Source of the DNA: Rhodocyclaceae bacterium
GTDB lineage: Bacteria; Pseudomonadota; Gammaproteobacteria; Burkholderiales; Ga0077523
Direction of reading: 5' to 3'
NCBI GenBank assembly: GCA_020248405.1
Contig: JADCHQ010000006.1
Location: 269,915-333,914 of the forward strand
Length of the DNA: 64,000 nt
This document shows positions 27,596-35,701 of the stretch, piece by piece (within the stretch, counting starts at the first letter, position 1; every line of letters starts with the position of its first letter). The notes under the pieces are model-generated. The model worked only from the letters and a program-made list of their open reading frames with translations. It was not told the origin of the DNA and ran no database searches. A program made the position numbers and the translations under genes.

Positions 27596-28966
27596 TCAGT
27601 GATGGGAGCCGTGCCCGCCCGGCTTGCGCACCTGCACGTGCGCGGCGCCAGCGTCCGGTGGCGCGCCAGGCGGGCGCTGCGGTTCGGCCACCGGCCCGGT
27701 CCATTCGTAGGCCACCGTTCCCGCCGGGTGCTGGTACCAGCCCGGGTCGCGGTAGTCGCCCCGCGCCAGGCCGTCGCGCACCTTCACCACGGTGAACATG
27801 CCGCCCATCTCCAGCGGCCCGAAGGGCCCTTCGCCAGTCATCATGGGCAGCGTGTTCTCCGGCAGCGGCATCTGCATCTCTCCCATCTCGGCCATGCCCG
27901 CTTCGCCCATGGCCATGTAGCCGGGCACCAGCCTGCGGATGCGTTCCACCAGGTCCGACTGGTCCACGCCCATCATGGCGGGCACGCGATGGCCCATGGG
28001 ACCCATGGTGTGATGTGACTTGTGGCAGTGGAAGGCCCAGTCGCCCGGATCGTCGAAGCGCACATCGATGGCGCGCATGGCGCCCACGGGCATGTCCACG
28101 CTCACCTCGGGCCAGCGCACCGCGGGCGGCACCCATCCGCCGTCGGTGCCGGTGACGAACATCTCGCAGCCGTGCAGGTGCATGGGGTGGTTGGTCATGG
28201 TGAGGTTGCCCACCCGCACCCGCAGGGTCTCGCCCACGGCGCACACCAGAGGATCGATGCCCGGGAAGGCGCGGCTGTTCCAGGTCCACAGGTTGAACTC
28301 GAGCATGGTGTTGACGCGCGGCACGAAGCTGCCCGGGTCGATGTCGTAGGCCGCCAGCAGGAAGACATAGTCGCGGTCGGCGCGGTGTAGCGACGGATCC
28401 TTCGGATGCACCACGATGGCGCCCATCATGCCCATGGCCATCTGCACCATCTCGTCGGCGTGGGGGTGGTACATGAAGGTGCCCGACTTGCGCATGACGA
28501 ACTCGTACACGAACGTCTTGCCGGGCTGGATCTGCGGCTGGGTGAGGCCGCCCACGCCGTCCATGCCGTTGGGCAACAGCAGGCCGTGCCAGTGGATGGT
28601 GGTGTGCTCGGGCAGGCGGTTGGTGACGAAGATGCGCACCCGGTCGCCCTCCACGCACTCGATGGTGGGGCCGGGGCTCTGGCCGTTGTAGCCCCATAGC
28701 CGCGCCACCATGCCGGGCGCGATCTCGCGCTCCACCGGCTCGGCCACCAGGTGAAACTCCTTCCAGCCGTCGTTCATCCGCCAGGGAAGGGTCCACCCGT
28801 TGAGGGTGACCACCGGGTTGTAGGGCACGCCCCCGGTGGGCGCAAGGGGCGGCTGGGTGGCGGCGGAACGCTGCTGTACGGCCTCGGGCAGCCCCGCCAG
28901 CGCCGCGCGGCTCACCGTGGCCGCGCCCAGGGCAGCAGCGGCGCCCATGAAGATTCGGCGATCCAT
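27596..28966 (-). CDS. Tat-exported multicopper oxidase (CopA-like)
   Basis: A 456-residue three-domain multicopper oxidase likely to oxidise Cu(I) or other substrates in the periplasm. The start MDRRIFMGAAAALGAA is a twin-arginine signal. The four copper-binding motifs are present: HWHG, HPHADE, HPMHLHG and HCHKSHHTMGPM, with a type-1 axial Met. Met/His-rich stretches (MAMGEAGMAEMGEMQM) near residues 330-360 resemble CopA/CueO copper-loading segments. It is the last gene of an operon with a TolC-like gene (3-bp gap) and a Cys-rich protein. Confidence 0.9.
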   Translation of the reverse strand: MDRRIFMGAAAALGAATVSRAALAGLPEAVQQRSAATQPPLAPTGGVPYNPVVTLNGWTLPWRMNDGWKEFHLVAEPVEREIAPGMVARLWGYNGQSPGPTIECVEGDRVRIFVTNRLPEHTTIHWHGLLLPNGMDGVGGLTQPQIQPGKTFVYEFVMRKSGTFMYHPHADEMVQMAMGMMGAIVVHPKDPSLHRADRDYVFLLAAYDIDPGSFVPRVNTMLEFNLWTWNSRAFPGIDPLVCAVGETLRVRVGNLTMTNHPMHLHGCEMFVTGTDGGWVPPAVRWPEVSVDMPVGAMRAIDVRFDDPGDWAFHCHKSHHTMGPMGHRVPAMMGVDQSDLVERIRRLVPGYMAMGEAGMAEMGEMQMPLPENTLPMMTGEGPFGPLEMGGMFTVVKVRDGLARGDYRDPGWYQHPAGTVAYEWTGPVAEPQRPPGAPPDAGAAHVQVRKPGGHGSHH

Positions 28967-28969
28967 GAT

Positions 28970-30406
28970 TCAATCCTCCCGGCGCACGAGGCGCCCTGTT
29001 GATGCCGCAGCGGCAGCGGGCACGGCCTCGGCCACGGCACCGGCGGGCAGCCGGCCGCCCAGGGCACGCCGCAGCCGCGCCTCGGCCAACCAGTAGTCGC
29101 GCAGCGCCCCGATCGAACCCTGGGCGGCGTTCACCTGTTCGCGCGCGTCGGCCAGCAGCTCGAACACGGAGATGAGCATGCCGTTGTAGCGCAGCCAGTT
29201 CTGCTCGGAGATGCGGCGCCGCAACGGCACGATCTCATCGCGGTACTGGCGCGCCAGCGCCCAAGCCTCGCGCCAGGCGGCAGCTGATTCGCGCACCTCG
29301 GAGCGGGCATTCACCGCCGTCTCGCCCACCCGTGCCGCGGCCTGGAGGTACACCGCCTGGGCACGCGCCACTCGCGCTCCACCCCAGTCGAAGATCGGGA
29401 TTTCCACGCTCACCTCGTAGCCGCGCTTGAGGGGCTCGCCCTGCTCGGCCAGGCGCGCCGGACCGAGTTCCAGGGTGTTCACCATGCCGATTGCGCGGCT
29501 GAGCCCCAGGGCGCGCGCGGTGGCCGCCGCATCGGCTTTGGCCGCCTGCACGTCGAGCCGCTGGCCCAGGGCGAAACGCTCCAGTTCGCCGTCCTCGCCC
29601 GGCTGCGGCGGCAGTTCGGGCAGGCGCTCGGGCAGACGCACGCGCACCGGGTTGTCCACCCCCAGCAGCCGCATGAGCCGCTCGTGCGCCGCCAGGGCGG
29701 CGCCGCGGGCACGGCCCAGTTGCACCCGGGCGTCGGCCAGGTAGGCCTGTTCGCGCAACTGATCGAGCTGGGAGAAGTGGCCGACCCGGGCCATGCGCTG
29801 CGCCAGCACTGCACTGGCCTCGGCGGCCTCGCGCACCTGCTCCAGGTAGTGCAGTTCCTGCTGCGCAGCCACCGCCGCCACCCAGGCCTCGCGGGTATCA
29901 GCCGCCACCGCCAGCACCCGGTCGGTCACTTGCAGGCGCACCGCCTCGAAGCGGCGCTGCTCCATGCCCAGCACCGCCGGCAGGGTGAGCAGCGCACCCA
30001 AGGGCAGGGTGAGGGCAGTCTCGTACTTGAACGACTCCTCCGAGGCGGTGCGGGTGGTGCGAAAGCGCGGGTTGGGCAGGCGCCCGGCCTGCAGCAACTC
30101 GGCCTCGGCCACGCCAAGCTGCCCGTACACCGCCTGCAGCGCGGGGTTCTGGAGCACGGCCACCTGCACCGCGTCATCGGCAGTCAGGGTCTGGGCAAGC
30201 AGCTGCGCCACCTCGTCGTCCACCCGCTGGCGGCCCGCGTCGTCGCGCGGCCAGGCGGGCGTGGCACCGACGCGCTGCGCGGCGGCGCTGGCCATGGCAT
30301 CGAAGCCCGCCTCGCGGCCAAGCCCCGCACAGCCGGCGAGCGCCAGCAGCAGGGCAGCGGCGGCCAGCGCAGGCAACCGCACGATTCGTTTGCTGAGATG
30401 GTTCAC
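28970..30406 (-). CDS. TolC/CusC-type outer-membrane efflux lipoprotein
   Basis: A 478-residue outer-membrane factor. The signal ends in a lipobox LALAGC, so the mature protein is lipid-anchored, as in CusC or CzcC. The body has the two helical repeats of OEP proteins with long coiled helices (RAQAVYLQAAARVGETAVNARSEVRESAAAW). The GTG at 30406 has GAGGAG upstream; the open frame beyond it is not used. No membrane-fusion or RND pump gene is next to it, so it must either pair with a distant pump or have another role beside the copper oxidase. Confidence 0.87.
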   Translation of the reverse strand: MNHLSKRIVRLPALAAAALLLALAGCAGLGREAGFDAMASAAAQRVGATPAWPRDDAGRQRVDDEVAQLLAQTLTADDAVQVAVLQNPALQAVYGQLGVAEAELLQAGRLPNPRFRTTRTASEESFKYETALTLPLGALLTLPAVLGMEQRRFEAVRLQVTDRVLAVAADTREAWVAAVAAQQELHYLEQVREAAEASAVLAQRMARVGHFSQLDQLREQAYLADARVQLGRARGAALAAHERLMRLLGVDNPVRVRLPERLPELPPQPGEDGELERFALGQRLDVQAAKADAAATARALGLSRAIGMVNTLELGPARLAEQGEPLKRGYEVSVEIPIFDWGGARVARAQAVYLQAAARVGETAVNARSEVRESAAAWREAWALARQYRDEIVPLRRRISEQNWLRYNGMLISVFELLADAREQVNAAQGSIGALRDYWLAEARLRRALGGRLPAGAVAEAVPAAAAASTGRLVRRED

Positions 30407-30507
30407 GGATACCGCTCCTCGAAAGCCCGCGCGCGCAAGGGCACGGGCGGCAAAGGTTCGAACGCATTCATCGCCGCGGCCCGGGGCGGAGGCGGCGTCA
30501 CGGAGCG

Positions 30508-30918
30508 TCAGCTTCGGGGAGGCGGGGGCGCGTGGGCCGGGGAAATGGACAGATCGGCCCGCGCCGCACTGGCGTTCAGGACCGGGCGCAGCGCGTCGTG
30601 AATGCCCGCCAGGAGCGGCGCGGCCATCGCGCCGCAGGTGGAGTGGCAATGACCACAGGCCAGATGGCATGCGTCGCAGTCGGTGCCAGCCCCGGTCCGC
30701 GCAGACCCTGCCGGCGTCGCTGCAACCGGGCCGTGGCCACAGTGGGCCGATGCACCGCCGGCCCGCAACGGCGCGGGAGCCGCATCCGGCAACCCGGATG
30801 TGGCGGCGGCCGCCTTGCCTTTCGCCCACGCGCACGGCGCCGCGGCGGCCGCGCAGGCCTGGATGGGCAAGGCCATGGCCAGCAGCACCGCCAGGGAGAA
30901 TCGCTTGAACCGGTTCAT
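30508..30918 (-). CDS. Exported Cys/His-rich protein heading the copper operon
   Basis: A 136-residue protein with an N-terminal signal (FSLAVLLAMALPIQACA) and an Ala-rich spacer. A dense metal-ligand cluster reads CDACHLACGHCHSTCG around residue 90, and HCGHG lies earlier. CxxCH occurs twice in the cluster, which could bind haem, but the close overlap argues for copper or another soft metal. A C-terminal APPPPRS tail resembles small CopL/DUF2946-type proteins found upstream of copper-resistance genes. It is 101 bp upstream of the TolC-like gene on the same strand. The function is inferred from context. Confidence 0.62.
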   Translation of the reverse strand: MNRFKRFSLAVLLAMALPIQACAAAAAPCAWAKGKAAAATSGLPDAAPAPLRAGGASAHCGHGPVAATPAGSARTGAGTDCDACHLACGHCHSTCGAMAAPLLAGIHDALRPVLNASAARADLSISPAHAPPPPRS

Positions 30919-31036
30919 GCCCGCAATGCTAAGCCCCCTCCCCGTGGCGGGGCAACGGCGCGCGCGGGGCCAGCGGCGCGCGCCGGAAAACAAAAACCGC
31001 CCTCAAGTGGACGCGCTAACAGCCGATAGGGCAGAA

Positions 31037-32992
31037 ATGGCGGATCCTTCCCCCCAACCTGTACCCACGGGCACTTCCAGGGAGGGCGTTGGCACACAGA
31101 TCGGCCGATTCACGATCCTGCGCCAGCTAGGGCGCGGCTCGGAGGGCGTAGTCTATCTCGCCCGCGACCCTGAGCTGGGCCGCGACGTGGCCATCAAGAC
31201 ACGCAGCCCGGACCAGGCGCCCAACCGCCAGATCGCCGAACTGCTGGTCAACACCGCCCGTACCGCCAGCACGCTGAGCCATCCCAACATCGTGCCGGTG
31301 TTCGAGGCGGGCATGCACCAGGGCACGCCGTACGTGGTGTACGAATACGTGCCGGGCCCCACGCTGGCGCGGCTCCTGGCGTCGAGAGGGCCGCTGCCCT
31401 TGGCAAGGGCGGTGATCATGATGAGCCAGCTCCTGGCGGGGGTCGCCTTGATCCATTCACGCGGCCTGCTGCACGGCGACATCAAGCCCGGCAACGTTCT
31501 GGTGGGCACCGACGGCAGGGCAAGGCTGGCCGATTTCGGGCTGCTTCGTGACGCCAACGCCCAGCACGTGCGGCCCACGTCGGGCACGCTGCGCTACATG
31601 TCGCCGGAGTGCCTGGACGGCAGCCCCGTGGATTGCCGGCGCGACATCTACGCCCTGGGTCTGGTGCTCGTGGAAACACTCACCGGCAAGGCGGTGGTGC
31701 CCGACGCGCCGCGCGCCGAGGTGATAGAAGTCATCCGCAATCAGGCCCCGGCGCGGCCCTCGGAACTCAACCCGAGGGTACCGGCGATGATCGATGCCAT
31801 CGCGCTGAAAGCGCTGCAGAAGGCACCGTCGGAGCGCTACGCCGATGCCGCCGAGATGAAGCGCGAACTCGACCGCATCCGCGTGCCCGTGAATAGCGAG
31901 GGCAGCGTCGAATTGCGCGAATCGGCCAACCACAGCACCGTGGAATTCCTGCTGCGGCGCATGGCCCACCAGAGCGACTTCGGCGCGCTCTCGGTGAGCC
32001 TGGCCGGAATCAATCGCATTGGTAGCGCCGGGGACGACGCCTCGATCATGCAGTTCGCCGAAATCGTGATGCGCGATTTCGCCCTGACCCAGAAGCTGCT
32101 GCGCGTGGTCAACGGGGCATCCGTCGGCGCCGGCAAAATCACCCGGGTTTCGGACGCGATCGCAGTGCTGGGGCTGGCGCAGGTGCGCGCGCTGACCGTC
32201 GGCATGGCCCTGGCCGGCGGCGCCGGCAAGTCGCCTGCGGTGGCCGCGGCGCTCACCGAGGCCTTCGTGGCCGGCGTGATCGCGCGCAACCTCGGCCGCG
32301 CGCTGCGCGTGGCCAGCGCCGAGGAGTTGTTCATCTGCGGCATGTTTACCGCCCTCGGCGACCTGCTGGCGCTCCATTACCTGCCCGAGGAGCACGCCGA
32401 AATCCTGCGCCGAATCGCGCACGAAAACACCAACGCGGTCGCCGCCGCCCGCAGCGTGCTGGGCATCGGCTTGGGCGAACTCGGCGATGCGGTCGCGCGG
32501 CACTGGCAGTTCCCAACGGAAATCGTCAACGCCCTGTCACCGCCGCCGGAGAGCGCCCTGGCGGCAGCCACCGACATCCCTGGACGGATGCAGCACTGCA
32601 CCGCCTACGCCCGGGAACTGTGCGGGCTTGCCCGTGCCGCCAGCACTGACCAGCGCGAGGCCGCCTTCAACGCCCACGTGGCACGGTTCGCGCGGTCAGT
32701 GCCGGTGCGCCCCCAGGCCATACGCGAACTGCTGGCCCGCTCCGTGGAACTGGCCCGCGGCTACGCTGCCGGGGCGGGGCTCCTGGTTGCCGAGACGCCC
32801 ATGCTGGCGGGCATGCGCCAGCTCGCCGGGGTCCAGCAAGACGATGATCCCGCCGTTGTTGCAGCCCCCGCTCCGCGCGCGGCAGCGGCACAGGCACCCT
32901 CGGCTACCGCGTCGGCAGCGTCACTGGCGCCTCCGCCATTGCCTTACTCCTGGCTTAGTCGCCTCTGGAGGGGGGTTAACCGCCGCACCTGA
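31037..32992 (+). CDS. Serine/threonine protein kinase fused to an HDOD domain
   Basis: A 651-residue cytoplasmic protein. Residues about 23-280 are a Hanks-type kinase: glycine loop LGRGSEGVVY, catalytic Lys in VAIK (K54), catalytic loop HGDIKPGN with D148, magnesium motif DFG near 166, and activation-segment end MSPE. The HRD arginine is replaced by Gly, a common RD-lacking variant. Residues about 295-490 are an HDOD domain, which resembles HD phosphohydrolases without the full catalytic set. A Pro/Ala-rich tail follows. ATG at 31037 is the first start giving the conserved N-terminus. Confidence 0.88.
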   Translation: MADPSPQPVPTGTSREGVGTQIGRFTILRQLGRGSEGVVYLARDPELGRDVAIKTRSPDQAPNRQIAELLVNTARTASTLSHPNIVPVFEAGMHQGTPYVVYEYVPGPTLARLLASRGPLPLARAVIMMSQLLAGVALIHSRGLLHGDIKPGNVLVGTDGRARLADFGLLRDANAQHVRPTSGTLRYMSPECLDGSPVDCRRDIYALGLVLVETLTGKAVVPDAPRAEVIEVIRNQAPARPSELNPRVPAMIDAIALKALQKAPSERYADAAEMKRELDRIRVPVNSEGSVELRESANHSTVEFLLRRMAHQSDFGALSVSLAGINRIGSAGDDASIMQFAEIVMRDFALTQKLLRVVNGASVGAGKITRVSDAIAVLGLAQVRALTVGMALAGGAGKSPAVAAALTEAFVAGVIARNLGRALRVASAEELFICGMFTALGDLLALHYLPEEHAEILRRIAHENTNAVAAARSVLGIGLGELGDAVARHWQFPTEIVNALSPPPESALAAATDIPGRMQHCTAYARELCGLARAASTDQREAAFNAHVARFARSVPVRPQAIRELLARSVELARGYAAGAGLLVAETPMLAGMRQLAGVQQDDDPAVVAAPAPRAAAAQAPSATASAASLAPPPLPYSWLSRLWRGVNRRT

Positions 32993-33174
32993 ACCCACGC
33001 CAGCCGCCTCGGGAACCCGGTGGGTGCTGCCAGCCGGGCACTGACACTCGATCCCTGACGGGCGCTACCGTTCGTGGCAGGCAAGGGGATCGGTTGACAC
33101 ACGGGATATTCGCCACCAACGTCGCCGCATCAGCTTGACCACGGCCTTGCCATCTTCCCATCGACCCAATGCGA

Positions 33175-33188
33175 GGACATCGATGTCC
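33175..33188. promoter_or_regulatory. Perfect 14-bp palindrome upstream of the split cargo-like gene
   Basis: GGACATCGATGTCC is a perfect inverted repeat, 40 bp upstream of the proposed TTG start at 33229. Such symmetry suits a dimeric regulator. The flanking 32993-33228 stretch holds no gene I can support; a lone TTGACA at 33094 has no matching -10 box. Confidence 0.35.
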
Positions 33189-33228
33189 GGGCGCAAGCCC
33201 TGGATGGTCGAAGCGGGGGAGGGTCACC

Positions 33229-33729
33229 TTGAGCACAAGGCACGGCAGGGCATCGCCCAACGCAGACCTGGAGCCACGGCGCGTCAGCGCAGCGGGCCCG
33301 CGAACGGCCTGCCCCGCTTCGGGCGAAGGCACGGGCGTCATGGGAGCCCTGACGCGGCTGCAGCACATGGCGGATGCCAGCCCGGGAGCGGCCCAGTTGC
33401 AGCGGCTGCAGGCGGCCGCCGACCGGGCCGCCGGCCGCCACAGCCCGCTCGAGGCCCGCCACAATGGCGCCACCCAGCCAAGCCCGCTGTCTCGGGCCCC
33501 CGCCATACTCTTCGCGGCCATGGCGGAGCGGCCGTCGCTCGCGCCCGGCGCACCCCGGCATCCCGCCCAGCGCCGCGCGGACCCCATGCAGCGCAACGGC
33601 GAGCGGGAAGAAGAACAATCTCAGCAGGGAGCAACGCCAGCCGCCGCAGCCACATCCGCCCTGGCAGCCGTAAACACGGAAGTTGAGCCGACGTGGGCGG
33701 TCCGTACGGTGACCCATCCGGGCTTTTGA
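33229..33729 (+). pseudogene. N-terminal part of a gene split by an in-frame TGA; eCIS-cargo-like leader
   Basis: A 166-residue open frame from a TTG that has GGGGGAGGG five bases upstream. It contains LTRLQHMADASPGAAQLQRLQAAADRA, a repeat type seen in leaders of DUF4157 and other proteins associated with extracellular contractile injection systems. A later MQRNGEREEEQSQQ segment resembles their PVQR-EEEE element. The frame is stopped by TGA at 33727 and resumes in the same frame for a further 342 codons. I read this as a nonsense mutation in one 515-codon gene; an ATG at 33340 is an alternative start. Confidence 0.5.
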
Positions 33730-33759
33730 AATGGCACCACGGCCACCGATGCCGCCGGC

Positions 33760-34776
33760 ATGGTGTCAGGTGGTTTCGGCGTCGCCAACGCTGGCGTCCG
33801 GGTGGCCGAGGTTTTGGGCAAGCACACCGGGCCTGTTCCGAGCGAGGCCATCAACGATGCCATCGGAAACTCCTTCCTTCCGGGGGTAAGCGAGGCACTG
33901 AGCGTGGTGGGTCTGGTGGGGAACAGCATCCGGGCCCAAGCCGCGAGCGACCGGGCAGACGCCATGAGGCGGAACCTGCCGAGTACGTCCAGTTCTCTCC
34001 CCACACACATCATCAGGCGCGGCGCGCGTGAGCAGGATGACGAGCGTAAGGCCAGAGACACCGCCGCCGGGCTCAGCGGCGCACAGGTTGCTCTCACCAC
34101 AGCAGGCTTGGGGATGGGGCCCGCAACGCCCTGGGGCGTGGCCGCACTGGCCTCAGCGACGGCACTCGCGGTGCCCAAGGCGCTGCTGTCGGCCTATCGC
34201 TTCGTGCGGAAGCGATGGACCGAGGACAACGCCTCTGTCCATGCCCAGCAACTGCTGTTCGCGGCCCAGTCGGAGGATCCCGGCGTCATCCGCATGCTGC
34301 AAGAGATGAATGTACCCATCACCGATCCTGAAGACCCCAACAAGGGGCTCGAGGACGAAGCGGTGTGGGACGAAGTGCTGGCGCGCCTGGTGGACGCCAT
34401 GCCCCGTGACACCGAGCTGTATCCCGACGGCGGCTCCGGTATGCCTGGCGAGTCCGTCGACATTACAGAGCGCGTCGAGGCGGCCCTCAAGGCGAACCGG
34501 GACGACAGGGGCGCCAGGGACGACAGGTACGTCGGGATCGGGGACAACGCCCCCCACAACACCAGTGGCAATGCCACGCATATGGTCAACCCCCTCCGCC
34601 AGGACGCCGCGGCGCAACCGGTCCAGCCAAGGGAGGAAACCGGCCCCGGTACGCGGTCGAGTCCCCTCCAGCCGCCTTCAGCCATTGCATCCCATTCAAC
34701 GGACATCCAGGAGTATGTGCGGTCGCAACCCCTTTCCCGCCCGGCCTCGCCACCGCTGGAGGTGGAGGAGGCCTGA
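33760..34776 (+). CDS. C-terminal part of the split cargo-like gene, unknown function
   Basis: A 338-residue open frame in phase with the upstream fragment, separated only by the TGA and ten codons. ATG at 33760 has no ribosome site, so independent translation is doubtful. It starts with a Gly/Ala/Val-rich hydrophobic stretch (MVSGGFGVANAGVRVAEVL) and has a second one near residues 105-145 (LTTAGLGMGPATPWGVAALASATALAVPKALL), so it could contact membranes. A charged middle (DDERKARD, LEDEAVWDEVLARLVDAM) and a Pro/Ser-rich disordered tail follow. No catalytic motif is recognised. Confidence 0.5.
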   Translation: MVSGGFGVANAGVRVAEVLGKHTGPVPSEAINDAIGNSFLPGVSEALSVVGLVGNSIRAQAASDRADAMRRNLPSTSSSLPTHIIRRGAREQDDERKARDTAAGLSGAQVALTTAGLGMGPATPWGVAALASATALAVPKALLSAYRFVRKRWTEDNASVHAQQLLFAAQSEDPGVIRMLQEMNVPITDPEDPNKGLEDEAVWDEVLARLVDAMPRDTELYPDGGSGMPGESVDITERVEAALKANRDDRGARDDRYVGIGDNAPHNTSGNATHMVNPLRQDAAAQPVQPREETGPGTRSSPLQPPSAIASHSTDIQEYVRSQPLSRPASPPLEVEEA

Positions 34777-34929
34777 CCCCCTCCTTCGCCGGCTGGAACC
34801 ACTGCGGACTGGGCCGTGGCTGAGGCGGCGGTCCTGGGTGCAAGGAAACGGCGCCCCTTCCCGGCTGTGCGAGGACTTGAACCCTCCCAATACCGGCCCA
34901 CGATGCCTGGGCGAAGGCGCCCCGACCGG

Positions 34930-35691
34930 CTACTGCGCCACCCAGCCGCCGTCGCTCAGCACGTCGGTGCCCGTCATGAAGGCCGCGCCGTCGGAGCACA
35001 GGTACAGCGCCAGCGAGGCGATCTCCTCGGGCGTACCCCAGCGTTTCATGGGTGTTGCGGCCATGAGCTCGGCGTTGCGCTCGGGGTTGGCGCGCAGCGC
35101 CGCGGTGAGCTCGGTGGCGATGAAGCCCGGGCTGATGGCGTTGCAGGTGATGCCCTCCTCCACCAGCTCCTGGGCAAGGGCCTTGGTGAGCCCCAGCACG
35201 CCGTGCTTGGTGGCCGAGTAAACGCCCCGCCCGGCGGTGGATACGTGCCCCATGATGGAGGAGAGGTTGATGATCCTGCCCCAGCCATGGCCGCGCATGA
35301 GCGGCACCAGGTACTTCACCGGCAGGAAGGTGCCGGTGAGGTTGGTCTCCACCACGGCGCGCCACTCCTCGAGGGTGAAGTCCACCACGTTCTTGCGGAT
35401 CGCGGTTCCGGCGCTGTTGACGAGGACGTGCACGCTCGCGAATTCACGCCGCGCGAAGTCGGCCAGGGCGATCACCGAAGCCTCCTCGCGCACGTCGCAA
35501 ACGGCCGTTTCGCAGCGCGCGCCCGTGCGGCGCACGCGCTCGGCGGCCGCGGGCAGCAGCGCGGCGTCGCGGTCGGCCAGCAGCAGCGCCGCGCCGTGGG
35601 CGCCCAGGGCCTCGGCGGTGGCGAGGCCGATGCCGCGGGCACCGCCGGTGATGACGGCCACGCGGCCGTCGAGCTTGGGGGAGATGGTCAT
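34930..35691 (-). CDS. Short-chain dehydrogenase/reductase
   Basis: A 253-residue classical SDR. The cofactor motif is TGGARGIG at about residues 15-22, the NSAG motif follows, and the catalytic Ser and YxxxK are in NLSSIMGHVSTAGRGVYSATK. The C-terminus GTDVLSDGGW is typical of 3-oxoacyl-ACP reductase/3-hydroxyacyl-CoA dehydrogenase-like members. It is the last gene of the Liv-type transporter operon, 10 bp after the binding-protein gene, so it probably acts on the imported compound. Confidence 0.88.
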   Translation of the reverse strand: MTISPKLDGRVAVITGGARGIGLATAEALGAHGAALLLADRDAALLPAAAERVRRTGARCETAVCDVREEASVIALADFARREFASVHVLVNSAGTAIRKNVVDFTLEEWRAVVETNLTGTFLPVKYLVPLMRGHGWGRIINLSSIMGHVSTAGRGVYSATKHGVLGLTKALAQELVEEGITCNAISPGFIATELTAALRANPERNAELMAATPMKRWGTPEEIASLALYLCSDGAAFMTGTDVLSDGGWVAQ

Positions 35692-35701
35692 GGGTTATCC
35701 C

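Noticed and set aside
33094..33122. TTGACA at 33094 as a promoter for the split gene
   Set aside because: No acceptable -10 hexamer lies 15-19 bases downstream.
33727..33729. TGA as a selenocysteine codon
   Set aside because: The protein has no selenoprotein likeness, and no SECIS-like stem was apparent just downstream; nonsense mutation is simpler.
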